Shown: in pieces, positions 1 through 9,189 of the stretch
How positions within the stretch are numbered: the first letter of the stretch is position 1
Layout of the letters: each line of letters begins with the position of its first letter
Origin: Planctomycetaceae bacterium
Lineage (GTDB): Bacteria; Planctomycetota; Planctomycetia; Planctomycetales; Planctomycetaceae
Length of the DNA: 64,000 bases
Direction: 5' to 3'
Assembly: GCA_028284145.1 (NCBI GenBank)
Contig: JANQSH010000064.1
Span: 1 to 64,000, forward strand
The notes under the pieces: generated by a model
What the model was told of the DNA's origin: nothing
What the model saw: the letters and a program-made list of their open reading frames with translations, nothing else
The model's database searches: none
Translations under genes and position numbers: made by a program

Positions 1-2
1 CG

Positions 3-80
3 ACGGCCAAAGTGCTGCAACAAATCACCCTCAACGAGATCGATGCCGCATTCCTGCACTGCGGATACGGCGCCACGTGA
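3..80 (+). CDS. C-terminal fragment of an unidentified protein (cut by window edge)
   Basis: Frame 3 is open from the window edge to a TGA at 78-80 and gives about 25 residues ending in LHCGYGAT, which read like an ordinary protein C-terminus. The family cannot be named from so short a piece. It would be convergent with the DUF885 gene, with repeat copy 1 between them. Confidence 0.4.
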   Translation, partial: TAKVLQQITLNEIDAAFLHCGYGAT

Positions 81-95
81 AAAAGTAACTTGCTC

Positions 96-197
96 TAGAG
101 CGTATTACGCTCTCTTGTGGCGCGATGCACGTCCTTTGATCTGCAAACACAGGCTCCCACGAGCCAGAGAGGTCGCACCAGAAGGTAAACTGCTCTA
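96..197 (+). repeat. Dispersed intergenic repeat, copy 1
   Basis: This 102-bp unit opens with TAGAGCGTATTACGCTCT (a near-perfect palindrome) and closes with GGTAAACTGCTCTA, so its ends TAGAGC/GCTCTA are inverted repeats. An internal hairpin GGCTC-CCAC-GAGCC lies at about 152-165. Bases 74-97 just before it resemble the right end of a second, truncated copy. It lies between convergent genes. Confidence 0.85.
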
Positions 198-269
198 TCC
201 TGTCATCCCATTCTGTTCTTCTTCCCTCACGGATAAATGGCAGGCGGGAACATAACTCTGCGAAAACAC

Positions 270-2054
270 TCAGTTGGCGGCCTGCCGTCGCAGCCAGTCT
301 TCAAAGAGCGATTCCAGCGTGGCCAGAGGCACGGCTCCGTTGCTCAGAATGAAGTCGTGAAAGGCTTTGATGTCGAAATTTTTTCCCAGGGTCTGTTCCG
401 CTTTCGCGCGAAGAGCGAGAATTTTCAGTTCACCAATTTTGTACGCCAATGCCTGTCCGGGCCAGGAAATGTAACGATCGACTTCGTTTTCGATATCGAG
501 TCGTGTCTTGGCCGTGTTCTCCTTGAACAGGGCAATCGCCTGTTCGCGCGTCCAACCCATCGAATGCATGCCGGTGTCGACCACGAGTCGAATCGCCCGC
601 CACATTTCATAGGTCAACTGCCCGAACTTTGAATATGGATCCTGATACAGCCCGATCTCTTCGCCCAGGCTTTCGGCATACAATGCCCAACCTTCAACGT
701 AAGCCGTGTACCCGGAAAACCGACGAAACCGGGGCATGTTTTCCAACTCCATCGCCAGGGCAATTTGCAGATGATGCCCCGGCACCGCTTCATGTAAAGA
801 AAGGGCTTCGATTTCATACCTGGGTCGCGCTTCAGGTTTGTACAAATTGACGTAATAAGTTCCTGGGCGAGTTCCATCAGCCGAGGGGCGCATGTAATAG
901 GCGGTCGTGGTATCCGGTGCCAGCAAAGCGGGGATCGCCTTCACGCGATAACCAACACGCGGCAGTTTGCCGAACAACTCCGGCATTTTGGGATCGATAC
1001 GCTTGCCCACATCCTGATACGCCTGAAACAGATCATCCGGGTTGTCGAAGTAGAATTGCCTGTCGGTCCGCAAAAAGTTGAGAAACTCAGCAAAACTACC
1101 TTTGAATTTCACGTCTTTTACAATCTGCTCCATCTCGGCTCGAATCCGCTTCACTTCTGCCAGGCCGATTTCATGGATCTCTCTGGGCGTCATTTCGGTG
1201 GTTGTGAACATCCGCGCCCGGTATGCATAAAACTCCTGCCCACGCGGAATTTGCGAAACGCCCACTTCATCAAAACAGGCTGGCAGATATTTGGTTTCAA
1301 AAAACTTCAAGAAAGATTTATACGCCGGAACAATATCGTCACGAATGACGGTTTGCGCTTCAGTCTGCAACTCGTTAACACGACTCTCTTCGATTGATTC
1401 GGGCATGTCACGAAACGGTTTGTAGAACGGACTCTTCGCAGGATCATCGACAATCTGTTTGCGGATCTGCTTCGGCACGCGGGTCATTACGACCTTGGGC
1501 TGTATGATCCGGCGACGAATACCCTCCTGCATCAATGCTTGCGTTTGTTTGATCTTCTCTGGTAACGCCCGCAGTCGTACGATCCAGTCGAGAAAGTCCT
1601 GCTCCTTTTCAAAGCGAAGCGCATCGACCGTAGAATTCTGATTCTGAATTCCCCCCCTTTGAGTTAATGGGACCAGATACCAGCCGTATTGAAAGGCCTC
1701 AACATTCAACTCATATCGTTTGCGGAATAACTCGATATTGACGCGGTCTGATGCCGAGAGCTTATCGACATTGATCCGTTTGAGTTGCTTGAGGATCTCT
1801 TTTCCGTGATCGTGACGCCGTTGATGCGCAGCCAGACTCACATCCGACCATTTCGTATTGAAGCGTCGGTCGCCCAGACTGGATGCCCATTCGGGCGAAT
1901 TCTCCATCCAGACATCCCACTCGGCTTCAAAGATCCTGTGGAGTTCGCGCGCGGCGTTTTCGTCCGGTCCATCCGGGAATGCTGGCGTCAAGCCGGTCAT
2001 CATCAGAAACAGGAAGCAGGCGAGTTGCTGGGATTTTGGATTCCATGTTGGCAT
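270..2054 (-). CDS. DUF885 family (putative zinc) peptidase
   Basis: A 594-residue protein with an N-terminal hydrophobic segment (residues about 11-25) that suggests export. It carries the DUF885 hallmark HEAVPGHHLQ followed by a downstream Glu in the YVEGWALYAE block, which is the pattern of a metal-dependent peptidase (HExxxGH-like, second Glu ligand). Length is typical of the family. It is divergent from a prolyl oligopeptidase-transporter operon, so a role in breakdown of external peptides is a reasonable inference. Substrate is unknown. Confidence 0.9.
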   Translation of the reverse strand: MPTWNPKSQQLACFLFLMMTGLTPAFPDGPDENAARELHRIFEAEWDVWMENSPEWASSLGDRRFNTKWSDVSLAAHQRRHDHGKEILKQLKRINVDKLSASDRVNIELFRKRYELNVEAFQYGWYLVPLTQRGGIQNQNSTVDALRFEKEQDFLDWIVRLRALPEKIKQTQALMQEGIRRRIIQPKVVMTRVPKQIRKQIVDDPAKSPFYKPFRDMPESIEESRVNELQTEAQTVIRDDIVPAYKSFLKFFETKYLPACFDEVGVSQIPRGQEFYAYRARMFTTTEMTPREIHEIGLAEVKRIRAEMEQIVKDVKFKGSFAEFLNFLRTDRQFYFDNPDDLFQAYQDVGKRIDPKMPELFGKLPRVGYRVKAIPALLAPDTTTAYYMRPSADGTRPGTYYVNLYKPEARPRYEIEALSLHEAVPGHHLQIALAMELENMPRFRRFSGYTAYVEGWALYAESLGEEIGLYQDPYSKFGQLTYEMWRAIRLVVDTGMHSMGWTREQAIALFKENTAKTRLDIENEVDRYISWPGQALAYKIGELKILALRAKAEQTLGKNFDIKAFHDFILSNGAVPLATLESLFEDWLRRQAAN

Positions 2055-2218
2055 CGTGTTTGAACTCCTGAAATCGATTGCAGGTGGTGCTGGGAATCAG
2101 ACCGGTTTATCGTATCGATCTGATGCACAGCTTGCATCTGATGGCTGTTCATCGTCGTTCGCGTCCGTTACAACGGGATGAATTCCTGAAGATTCGTTTT
2201 TTCGCGAAAGGCCTGTCG

Positions 2219-4447
2219 ATGTTCCACGCAACTTCTGACCTCACCGTAGTTTTCGGAATTGTGATGTACGCGGCATCGATGGTCGGTTTTGAACATTTGG
2301 CATCCGACGCATCCCGATCGAACAAACAACCTGCTCCGCTGGAGACTCGACGCGTGAACCAGATTGACAACTACCATGGCATTGACGTGGCCGATCCATA
2401 TCGCTGGCTGGAAGACGATATTCGTGAATCGAAAGAAGTGGCCGATTGGGTCGCAGCACAGAACGAACAGACGTTTGCCTTTCTGAATGCGATTCCCCAG
2501 CGCGAGCTGGTTCGCCGACGACTGACCGAATTGTGGAATTACGAACGATACGGCGCACCGTTTCGTCGGGGCGACGACTACTACTTCTATAAAAACGATG
2601 GACTGCAGAATCAGAGTGTCCTGTATCGTCAGAAGTCGCTCGATGCAGAACTGGAATTGTTTCTCGATCCGAATGACTGGTCCAAAGATGGCACTGTTGC
2701 GTTGTCCGGAATTTCGTTCAGCGACGACGGCCAATTCATGGCTTACAGTCGCTCCAAAGCAGGTTCCGACTGGCGGACCTGGCGGGTGATGAATGTGGAA
2801 ACCAGTACCGATCTCAAAGACGAAATCCACTGGACAAAGTTCGGATCGGTCAGCTGGATGAAAGATGGCTCCGGCTTTTTTTACGGTCGCTTTGAAGAAC
2901 CGAAAGAAGGAGAAGAATTTCAGGACGTGAATCTGAATCACCGCGTCTATTTCCATAAACTCGGCTCGCCACAAAGCGAAGACCAGTTGATTTATGCGCG
3001 GCCCGACCATCCCACTTGGGGCTTTGATCCAAAGGTGACCGAGGATGGCCGATATCTTGTCATCTCCACCTGGAAAGGGACGGATGACAAGTATCGCATC
3101 AGCTACCTGGATCTGAAAACGTTCGATGACAAAACCTCCGACCCGCCTTTGATCGATTTGATCGACAACTTTGACAACGAATATACGCTGGTTGGAAATG
3201 AAGGGGCCAAACTTTTCTTTCTGACGGATGTCAACGCACCGCGCAAACGGCTGATTGCCATCGATCTTGAGAAGCCGGAACAACCCAATTGGCAGGAACT
3301 GATCCCGCAGCGAGTGCATGTGCTGACGGGTGTCAGCGATGTGGGTGGTCTGTTTATCGCAAAGTATCTCAAGGATGCGTCAACGGAAGTGCGAGTTCAC
3401 GATCGCGATGGAAAGTTCTTACGTGAGGTCAGCCTGCCGGGAATTGGCTCGGCCTCCGGATTTGGTGGCAGGGAAGACGCTGTTGAAACGTTCTACACTT
3501 TTTCGAGTTTCGCCACACCATCCCGCATTTTTCGGTACGATCTGAAAACGGGCGAAAGCCGGCTGTTACGCGAGGCGCAAGTTGATTTTGATCCCGATGC
3601 GTTTGAAGTCGAGCAGGTCTTTTACACGAGCAAAGACGGCACACGTGTACCGATGTTTCTGGCTTATAAAAAAGGACTGCAGCGAGATGGCAACACCCCG
3701 ACACTGCTGTACGGCTACGGGGGGTTCAGCGTTTCGCTTACGCCTGGGTTTTCGGTTTCCCGGCTGATGTGGATGGAAATGGGAGGTCTGTTCGCCATGC
3801 CCAATTTGCGTGGCGGTGGAGAATACGGAGAAGAGTGGCACAGGGCTGGCACCAGGTTGAACAAACAAAACGTTTTCGACGATTTCATCGCGGCGGCGGA
3901 GTGGCTGATCGAAAGCAAATACACCCGCACCGAAAAACTGGCCATCCAGGGAGGCAGCAACGGTGGTTTGCTGGTGGGGGCCTGCATGACACAGCGGCCC
4001 GATCTGTTTGGCGCCTGTCTGCCCGCCGTCGGCGTGATGGATATGTTGCGATTTCACAAATTCACCGCCGGCCGATATTGGGTCGATGATTACGGCTCCG
4101 CGGAGAATCCCGAAGAATTCCAGGCATTGCTCGCCTATTCGCCCTATCACAATTTGAAGTCAGGCGTAAGCTATCCGCCCACCCTTGTGACAACGGCCGA
4201 CACGGACGATCGCGTGGTCCCGGGACACAGTTTCAAATTCGCCGCACGTTTGCAGGAAGTCCACAAAGGCAACAATCCGGTTTTGATTCGTGTCGAAACC
4301 AAAGCAGGACACGGAGCGGGCAAACCGACCGGCAAGCTGATCGCCACGGTCGCCGATCAATGGGCCTTTCTGATGAAGGTGCTGGACATGCATGTGACAT
4401 TTGGTTCCGGTGAAGAGACCCAAAGACAACAGGGGACACAGCAATGA
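2219..4447 (+). CDS. Prolyl oligopeptidase (S9A family)
   Basis: The start at 2219 (742 aa) is chosen because it gives a plausible hydrophobic N-terminus; an upstream in-frame start at 2078 would add a tail unlike the family. The N-terminal part has the family opening (YHGIDVADPYRWLEDD) and then the beta-propeller. The C-terminal alpha/beta hydrolase domain shows the nucleophile motif GGSNGG (Ser580), the Asp motif DTDDRV and the catalytic His in AGHGAGKP. It cleaves short peptides after proline. Its stop overlaps the start of the peptide transporter by 4 nt (ATGA), so translation is probably coupled. Confidence 0.95.
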   Translation: MFHATSDLTVVFGIVMYAASMVGFEHLASDASRSNKQPAPLETRRVNQIDNYHGIDVADPYRWLEDDIRESKEVADWVAAQNEQTFAFLNAIPQRELVRRRLTELWNYERYGAPFRRGDDYYFYKNDGLQNQSVLYRQKSLDAELELFLDPNDWSKDGTVALSGISFSDDGQFMAYSRSKAGSDWRTWRVMNVETSTDLKDEIHWTKFGSVSWMKDGSGFFYGRFEEPKEGEEFQDVNLNHRVYFHKLGSPQSEDQLIYARPDHPTWGFDPKVTEDGRYLVISTWKGTDDKYRISYLDLKTFDDKTSDPPLIDLIDNFDNEYTLVGNEGAKLFFLTDVNAPRKRLIAIDLEKPEQPNWQELIPQRVHVLTGVSDVGGLFIAKYLKDASTEVRVHDRDGKFLREVSLPGIGSASGFGGREDAVETFYTFSSFATPSRIFRYDLKTGESRLLREAQVDFDPDAFEVEQVFYTSKDGTRVPMFLAYKKGLQRDGNTPTLLYGYGGFSVSLTPGFSVSRLMWMEMGGLFAMPNLRGGGEYGEEWHRAGTRLNKQNVFDDFIAAAEWLIESKYTRTEKLAIQGGSNGGLLVGACMTQRPDLFGACLPAVGVMDMLRFHKFTAGRYWVDDYGSAENPEEFQALLAYSPYHNLKSGVSYPPTLVTTADTDDRVVPGHSFKFAARLQEVHKGNNPVLIRVETKAGHGAGKPTGKLIATVADQWAFLMKVLDMHVTFGSGEETQRQQGTQQ

Positions 4448-5934
4448 CCGAACCATCCCCCAACGCAAAACAAAAACCGAGTGACAACCGCACACGGAAT
4501 GAATCGGGTTATCTGACGACCCCCCTGGAAACAACGGACATGCCGAAAGGCATTCCGTACATCATTGGTAACGAAGCGGCAGAACGGTTCAGCTTCTATG
4601 GAATGAAGGCCATTTTGATGGCCTTCATGACCAAACATCTTGTGGACTCGACTGGTGCAGATGCCCACATGACGCGCGATGAAGCGGCCGTCTGGGTGCA
4701 TGGATTTGGGGCGGCTGTTTATTTCTTTCCCATTGTGGGGGCCATTCTCGCGGACTGGTTGCTGGGTAAATACCGGTTGATTCTCAGTCTTTCGCTGCTG
4801 TATTGTGTGGGTCATGGCTTGCTGGCATTGATGGACACACCACTGGCCAATCAGATTGATCCCAGGGAATTCCTCTGGTGGGGTTTGGCCTGCATAGCCG
4901 TTGGCGCGGGAGGAATCAAACCCTGTGTCTCCGCGCATGTGGGCGATCAGTTCGGCACGATGAATCAGTTTCGGCTTTCGCGGGTCTTCAGTTGGTTCTA
5001 CTTTTCAATCAACCTCGGTGCGACCGCATCGATGTTCGCTTCACCGCTCGTACTCAGACATTGGGGGCCGGGGTGGGCCTTCGGAATTCCCGGTATTTTG
5101 ATGGCAATCGCCACGGTTGCCTTCTGGATGGGTCGTAAGGTTTTCATTCATGTGCCACCGGGAAAGTCCGATTTCTTCCGCGAGACTTTCAGTCGGGACG
5201 GCATTCGCGCGATGGTGAACCTGATCCCGCTGTATCTTCTCATCTCCCCCTTCTGGGCATTGTTCGATCAAACCGGTTCGACGTGGGTCGATCAGGCGGA
5301 CAAGATGAATAAGACTCTGGATTTCGGCTTCTTCGAGTACGTCGTGCCGCCCTCACAAATCCAGATGGTCAATTCTGTTTTCGTTTTGATACTCATCCCA
5401 ACGTTTGCGTATCTCGTCTATCCGTATCTGGGGCGTTTTTTCAGAGTCACCCCATTGCGTCGAATCGGCATCGGCCTGTTTCTGACCGCCCCTGCTTTCA
5501 TGATTGCGGGTTGGGTCGAAACACGGATTCTCGCTGGTCAAACGCCGCACATCAGTTGGCAGGTTCTGGCCTACCTGTTCATTACGGCTGCGGAAATCCT
5601 GGTCTCCATCACGGCACTCGAATTCTCTTACACGCAGGCACCGAAGAAGATGAAATCGTTCATCATGGGGCTGTTTTTCCTTTCGGTGACATTGGGGAAT
5701 CTGGTGACAGCGGGCGTGAATGCGATGATCCCCTACGCGAAAGAAAAAGGCTGGACTCTGCTCATTGGGGCGAACTATTTCTGGTTCTTTGTCTGGATCA
5801 TGCTCGGCACGGCTGTCCTGTTTGTCATCTGGTCGCAATTCTATCGTGGTCAGGTTTTCATTCAGGGGGAGGAAGATCGTAAGGGTTCTGGTTCTCAGAA
5901 CGAGGATTTAGCATCAACCGGGGACAACGCGTGA
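4444..5934 (+). CDS. POT-family proton-dependent oligopeptide transporter
   Basis: A 496-aa MFS/PTR2 protein with about 12-14 hydrophobic segments. The N-terminal POT signature is visible: the E-x-x-E-R-F-type block (GNEAAERFSFYGMKAILMAF), the GxxxAD block (GAILADWLLGKYR) and the second PTR2 motif near residues 175-190 (SRVFSWFYFSINLGA). It would import di- and tripeptides with protons across the inner membrane. It overlaps the prolyl oligopeptidase gene by 4 nt. The DUF885 peptidase diverges upstream, completing a peptide-use locus. Confidence 0.94.
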   Translation: MTEPSPNAKQKPSDNRTRNESGYLTTPLETTDMPKGIPYIIGNEAAERFSFYGMKAILMAFMTKHLVDSTGADAHMTRDEAAVWVHGFGAAVYFFPIVGAILADWLLGKYRLILSLSLLYCVGHGLLALMDTPLANQIDPREFLWWGLACIAVGAGGIKPCVSAHVGDQFGTMNQFRLSRVFSWFYFSINLGATASMFASPLVLRHWGPGWAFGIPGILMAIATVAFWMGRKVFIHVPPGKSDFFRETFSRDGIRAMVNLIPLYLLISPFWALFDQTGSTWVDQADKMNKTLDFGFFEYVVPPSQIQMVNSVFVLILIPTFAYLVYPYLGRFFRVTPLRRIGIGLFLTAPAFMIAGWVETRILAGQTPHISWQVLAYLFITAAEILVSITALEFSYTQAPKKMKSFIMGLFFLSVTLGNLVTAGVNAMIPYAKEKGWTLLIGANYFWFFVWIMLGTAVLFVIWSQFYRGQVFIQGEEDRKGSGSQNEDLASTGDNA

Positions 5935-6029
5935 TTACAGAACGTTACTCTGTTAGGATGAAACTGACGCAGGCCGGCATTCACAACTGATACGTTTCTG
6001 CTTCTCGACCTGGAAAGAGGAACTGAACG

Positions 6030-6797
6030 ATGAACAACATGCCCAGACAACATGATTCTCACTCCCGCCGCACGTTTCTTCAGACATCGGCTGTCGCTGC
6101 TTCGATTGCGGGGATTTCGCTCGCTTCCAATTCAAAGGTGGTGATCGCTGAGGAAGAAAAGGGCAAGGGAAATATCACGATTCTGTTTCAGGGCGACTCG
6201 ATTACCGACGCCGGTCGTAACAAGAAAGAAAGCCTGCCAAACAATGCCGCTGCGTTGGGACGTGGTTACCCGGCCATGGTCGCAGGAGAATTGCTGGGAA
6301 CGAATCCGGCTGGCAGCTTTTCGATTTACAACCGGGGGATCAGCGGCAACAAAGTGCCCGATCTCAAAGCCCGCTGGCAAAAAGATTGTTACGACGTGAA
6401 GCCCGATATCCTGAGTGTTTTAATCGGTGTGAATGACATCTGGCACAAGTTGAACGGCAACTACGCCGGCACGGTGGAAACATACGAAACGGGATATCGC
6501 GAGTTGCTCAAAGAAACACAGGAGAAACTGCCGAAGACGAAGATCATCATCTGTGAGCCTTTTGTGTTGCGATGCGGAGCCGTCAGAGAGAACTGGTTCC
6601 CTGAGTTCGATCAACGCCAGGCCGTCGCCAGAAAACTGACTGATGAATTCAAATTGACATTCGTCCCGTTCCAAAACATGTTCGACAAGGCGGCGAAAGT
6701 AACGGGACCGGAATTCTGGGCCCGGGATGGCGTCCATCCTTCCGTCGCCGGTCACATGTTGATGGCCCATACCTGGATCGAGGCAGCCGGACTCTGA
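6030..6797 (+). CDS. Tat-exported SGNH/GDSL-type hydrolase
   Basis: A 255-aa protein with an RRTFLQTSA twin-arginine signal peptide (residues about 13-40). The SGNH blocks are present: GDSITD (nucleophile Ser), a Gly block (NRGISGNKVPDL), GVNDIWH (Asn block) and the C-terminal DGVHPS (Asp/His). Such enzymes deacetylate or de-esterify sugars or lipids; the substrate cannot be told. A purine-rich AGAGGA lies upstream. truA follows 8 nt downstream, probably in one operon. Confidence 0.92.
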   Translation: MNNMPRQHDSHSRRTFLQTSAVAASIAGISLASNSKVVIAEEEKGKGNITILFQGDSITDAGRNKKESLPNNAAALGRGYPAMVAGELLGTNPAGSFSIYNRGISGNKVPDLKARWQKDCYDVKPDILSVLIGVNDIWHKLNGNYAGTVETYETGYRELLKETQEKLPKTKIIICEPFVLRCGAVRENWFPEFDQRQAVARKLTDEFKLTFVPFQNMFDKAAKVTGPEFWARDGVHPSVAGHMLMAHTWIEAAGL

Positions 6798-6805
6798 GTC
6801 GCGAC

Positions 6806-7621
6806 ATGCGCAATCTCCGTCTTTGCCTGGCTTACGATGGCACCGATTACGTTGGCTGGCAGGTTCAGCCGAACGGTGTATCCGTGCAGGCGACCGTAGT
6901 CGAAGCGATTCGCAAGCTGACTGGCGAAGAGGTGAACCTGCTGGTCGCGGGGCGAACGGATTCCGGCGTCCATGCGCTGGGACAGGTGGCGAATTTTCAA
7001 TCGACCACCAACATTCCGTGTGACAGGATTCGTCGCGGTTTACAGAACTTTTTGCCTGCTGATATTGTTGTTGTCCATGTTGATGACGTCTCTCCCGTGT
7101 TTCATGCAACCTATTCAGCGATTCGGAAGCGGTATCGTTATGTCATCGATAACCGCCCGGTTCGCGATCCGTTCCTCGGTCGATACACCTGGTCGCTGTA
7201 CGGCGATCTTGATGCTGACGCGATGCAAGATGCCGCTCAGGTTCTGCTTGGCAGACACGACTTTCGCTGCTTCGAGTCGCATTTTCCCAACAAGGCAACC
7301 AGTGTACGGACAATTGAGGAGATCACGATTCAACGTTTTCCTGGTTGGTCGGTCTGGAACAACCCGCAAACGCCTGGCTCGACATTACCGGACGAAGATG
7401 AACAACAGCAAAGCGGCGAGTTTCTCTGTATGGATATTGTCGCGGATGGTTTTCTGTACAACATGGTGCGAGCCATCATGGGGACGCTGGAAAAAGTGGG
7501 TCGGGGGAAATGGACGGCCGACGATTTGCGAACAATCGTCTCAAACCAGAACCGTTCGCATGCCGGCCAAACCGCCCCACCGCAGGGGTTGTACCTCGTG
7601 CAAGTCGACTACGACGAATAA
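6806..7621 (+). CDS. truA: tRNA pseudouridine(38-40) synthase TruA
   Basis: A 271-aa protein that starts with the TruA opening LAYDGTDYVGWQVQPN. It holds the catalytic motif AGRTDSGVHALGQV (Asp nucleophile in RTDSGVHA) and the C-terminal FLYNMVRAIMGTLEKVGRG block. It isomerises uridines 38-40 in the tRNA anticodon arm. Length is normal. It follows the SGNH gene by 8 nt. Confidence 0.97.
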   Translation: MRNLRLCLAYDGTDYVGWQVQPNGVSVQATVVEAIRKLTGEEVNLLVAGRTDSGVHALGQVANFQSTTNIPCDRIRRGLQNFLPADIVVVHVDDVSPVFHATYSAIRKRYRYVIDNRPVRDPFLGRYTWSLYGDLDADAMQDAAQVLLGRHDFRCFESHFPNKATSVRTIEEITIQRFPGWSVWNNPQTPGSTLPDEDEQQQSGEFLCMDIVADGFLYNMVRAIMGTLEKVGRGKWTADDLRTIVSNQNRSHAGQTAPPQGLYLVQVDYDE

Positions 7622-7710
7622 AGCGATTCCTGCTTTCTCGATTTTGGTTGCAATCTTCCAGGTGGAAGTCCGTATAATCAAAAAACGAAACCCCGATACT
7701 CACCATCGCA

Positions 7711-9189
7711 ATGACCGATCTTCCCTCATCTGAATCCCATCGAAAACCCGCGACCAGCGAATCCGCTGCCGGTTCGATCGAGCGCCGCCCGGAATTCGGG
7801 TCTGAACTGGCGGCTGAAGCGATCACGGTTCGCATCCGCTGGTTCGGCCTGTTCGTCGGTTACGCGCTGGTCAACTTCAGCAGTCCCGCTGCCAGTCGAC
7901 CGGTCCTCAACGCGATCCTCACATTGGGTGCGGTCTTTACTCTGATCGATACCTGGCATTCTCTGCGAGGTCGAGTCTTTCTGAGCAAAACTCCGCTACT
8001 CGTCTCGCTGATGGAAGCCGTCTTCATCGGCTTGCTCTGTAAATTTGACGAAGGGTATCACAGTCCATTCCGGTTTTACTACTTTCTGTCAATTCTGGTC
8101 TGTGCCATCCGTTATTGGCCGTGGATCACGTATTCGACATTCGCCCTTCATGCGATCAGCTACGGTGTGGTTGTGCTGGTGGAGATTTCCGCATCGGGAG
8201 TTGAGAGGAATGAAGCCTGGTCCACGTTATTGCTAATGATCGTGCTGATGGGGTGGGTCACCTGGGCCAGTACGGGACTGGCTGGACTGGTGAAAAAAAC
8301 AAACCGACGCATGGCGGAGTTGAACGACGAACTCAAAGTGAATCAGGCATTGCTCGAAGAGCGAATTGAGGAACGAACGCGGGAGTTGCAGGAATCGCAG
8401 GCATTGCTGGTGCAGCAGGAGAAACATGCGGCCTTCGGTTTGCTCGCAGCGGGAATTGCGCACGAAGTGGGTAATCCACTTGCGGCAATCAGTTCGCTCG
8501 TACAGATGCTCAATCGTCAACCGACAGATGAATACACGCGCGAACGGTTGAACATGGTGGACGATCAGCTGCTTCGCATTCAACGAACGCTGCGAGAGTT
8601 GGTCAACTTCGGGCGACCGGCCAATACTGCAGTCAGCCGCTGCGACATCCACGAAGTGATTCAGGTCGCTATTGACATTTCCAAATACTATAAACGGAAA
8701 AAGGGGAAACAGATTGTCACCCGCTTTGCTGACAACCTGACGAAACCACGGATGGTTCGTGATCAGATGGTACAGGTTTTTCTGAATCTGATTCTCAACG
8801 CCCTGGATGCAACTGAAGAAGGGGGCGAAATCGAGATCCGCACGAAGTGTGATGGAGCGTGCATCAAGATCTCGGTGAAAGATAATGGGCACGGCATTCT
8901 GCCGGAAGAACGGGAAGGAATTTTCCAGCCCTACTTCACCACCAAACCGACCGGCACCGGGCTGGGACTGTTTGTCTGCCAGCACATTATGCAACAATCA
9001 CCAAATGGAAGAATCGAACTTGAACAGACATCGGACAGAGGGTCCGTGTTTGCTGTCTATCTCGATTGCGAAGAGGCTGAGCGGGGAGAGCATCCATCGG
9101 CATCCAACTCTGAAGAAACACGGAGCACTCCGACATCAAAAGAACAGGAATTGACACAATTCGACACAGCTACGATTGAATCGCGATGA
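7711..9189 (+). CDS. Membrane sensor histidine kinase (NtrB-like)
   Basis: A 492-aa protein. Residues about 45-190 hold five or six hydrophobic segments, a coiled-coil linker follows (about 200-235), then an H-box GIAHEVGNPLAAI with phospho-acceptor His251. The ATPase domain has the N box (NLILNALDA), DNGHGI (G1) and GTGLGL (G2). The C-terminal tail of about 30 residues is low complexity. The stop overlaps the start of the regulator gene by 4 nt, so the two form a translationally coupled two-component pair. The signal is unknown. Confidence 0.93.
   Translation: MTDLPSSESHRKPATSESAAGSIERRPEFGSELAAEAITVRIRWFGLFVGYALVNFSSPAASRPVLNAILTLGAVFTLIDTWHSLRGRVFLSKTPLLVSLMEAVFIGLLCKFDEGYHSPFRFYYFLSILVCAIRYWPWITYSTFALHAISYGVVVLVEISASGVERNEAWSTLLLMIVLMGWVTWASTGLAGLVKKTNRRMAELNDELKVNQALLEERIEERTRELQESQALLVQQEKHAAFGLLAAGIAHEVGNPLAAISSLVQMLNRQPTDEYTRERLNMVDDQLLRIQRTLRELVNFGRPANTAVSRCDIHEVIQVAIDISKYYKRKKGKQIVTRFADNLTKPRMVRDQMVQVFLNLILNALDATEEGGEIEIRTKCDGACIKISVKDNGHGILPEEREGIFQPYFTTKPTGTGLGLFVCQHIMQQSPNGRIELEQTSDRGSVFAVYLDCEEAERGEHPSASNSEETRSTPTSKEQELTQFDTATIESR

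Noticed and set aside
2168-3319. 383-aa minus-strand ORF inside the prolyl oligopeptidase gene
   Set aside because: It is a codon-bias shadow; the plus strand carries all catalytic motifs.
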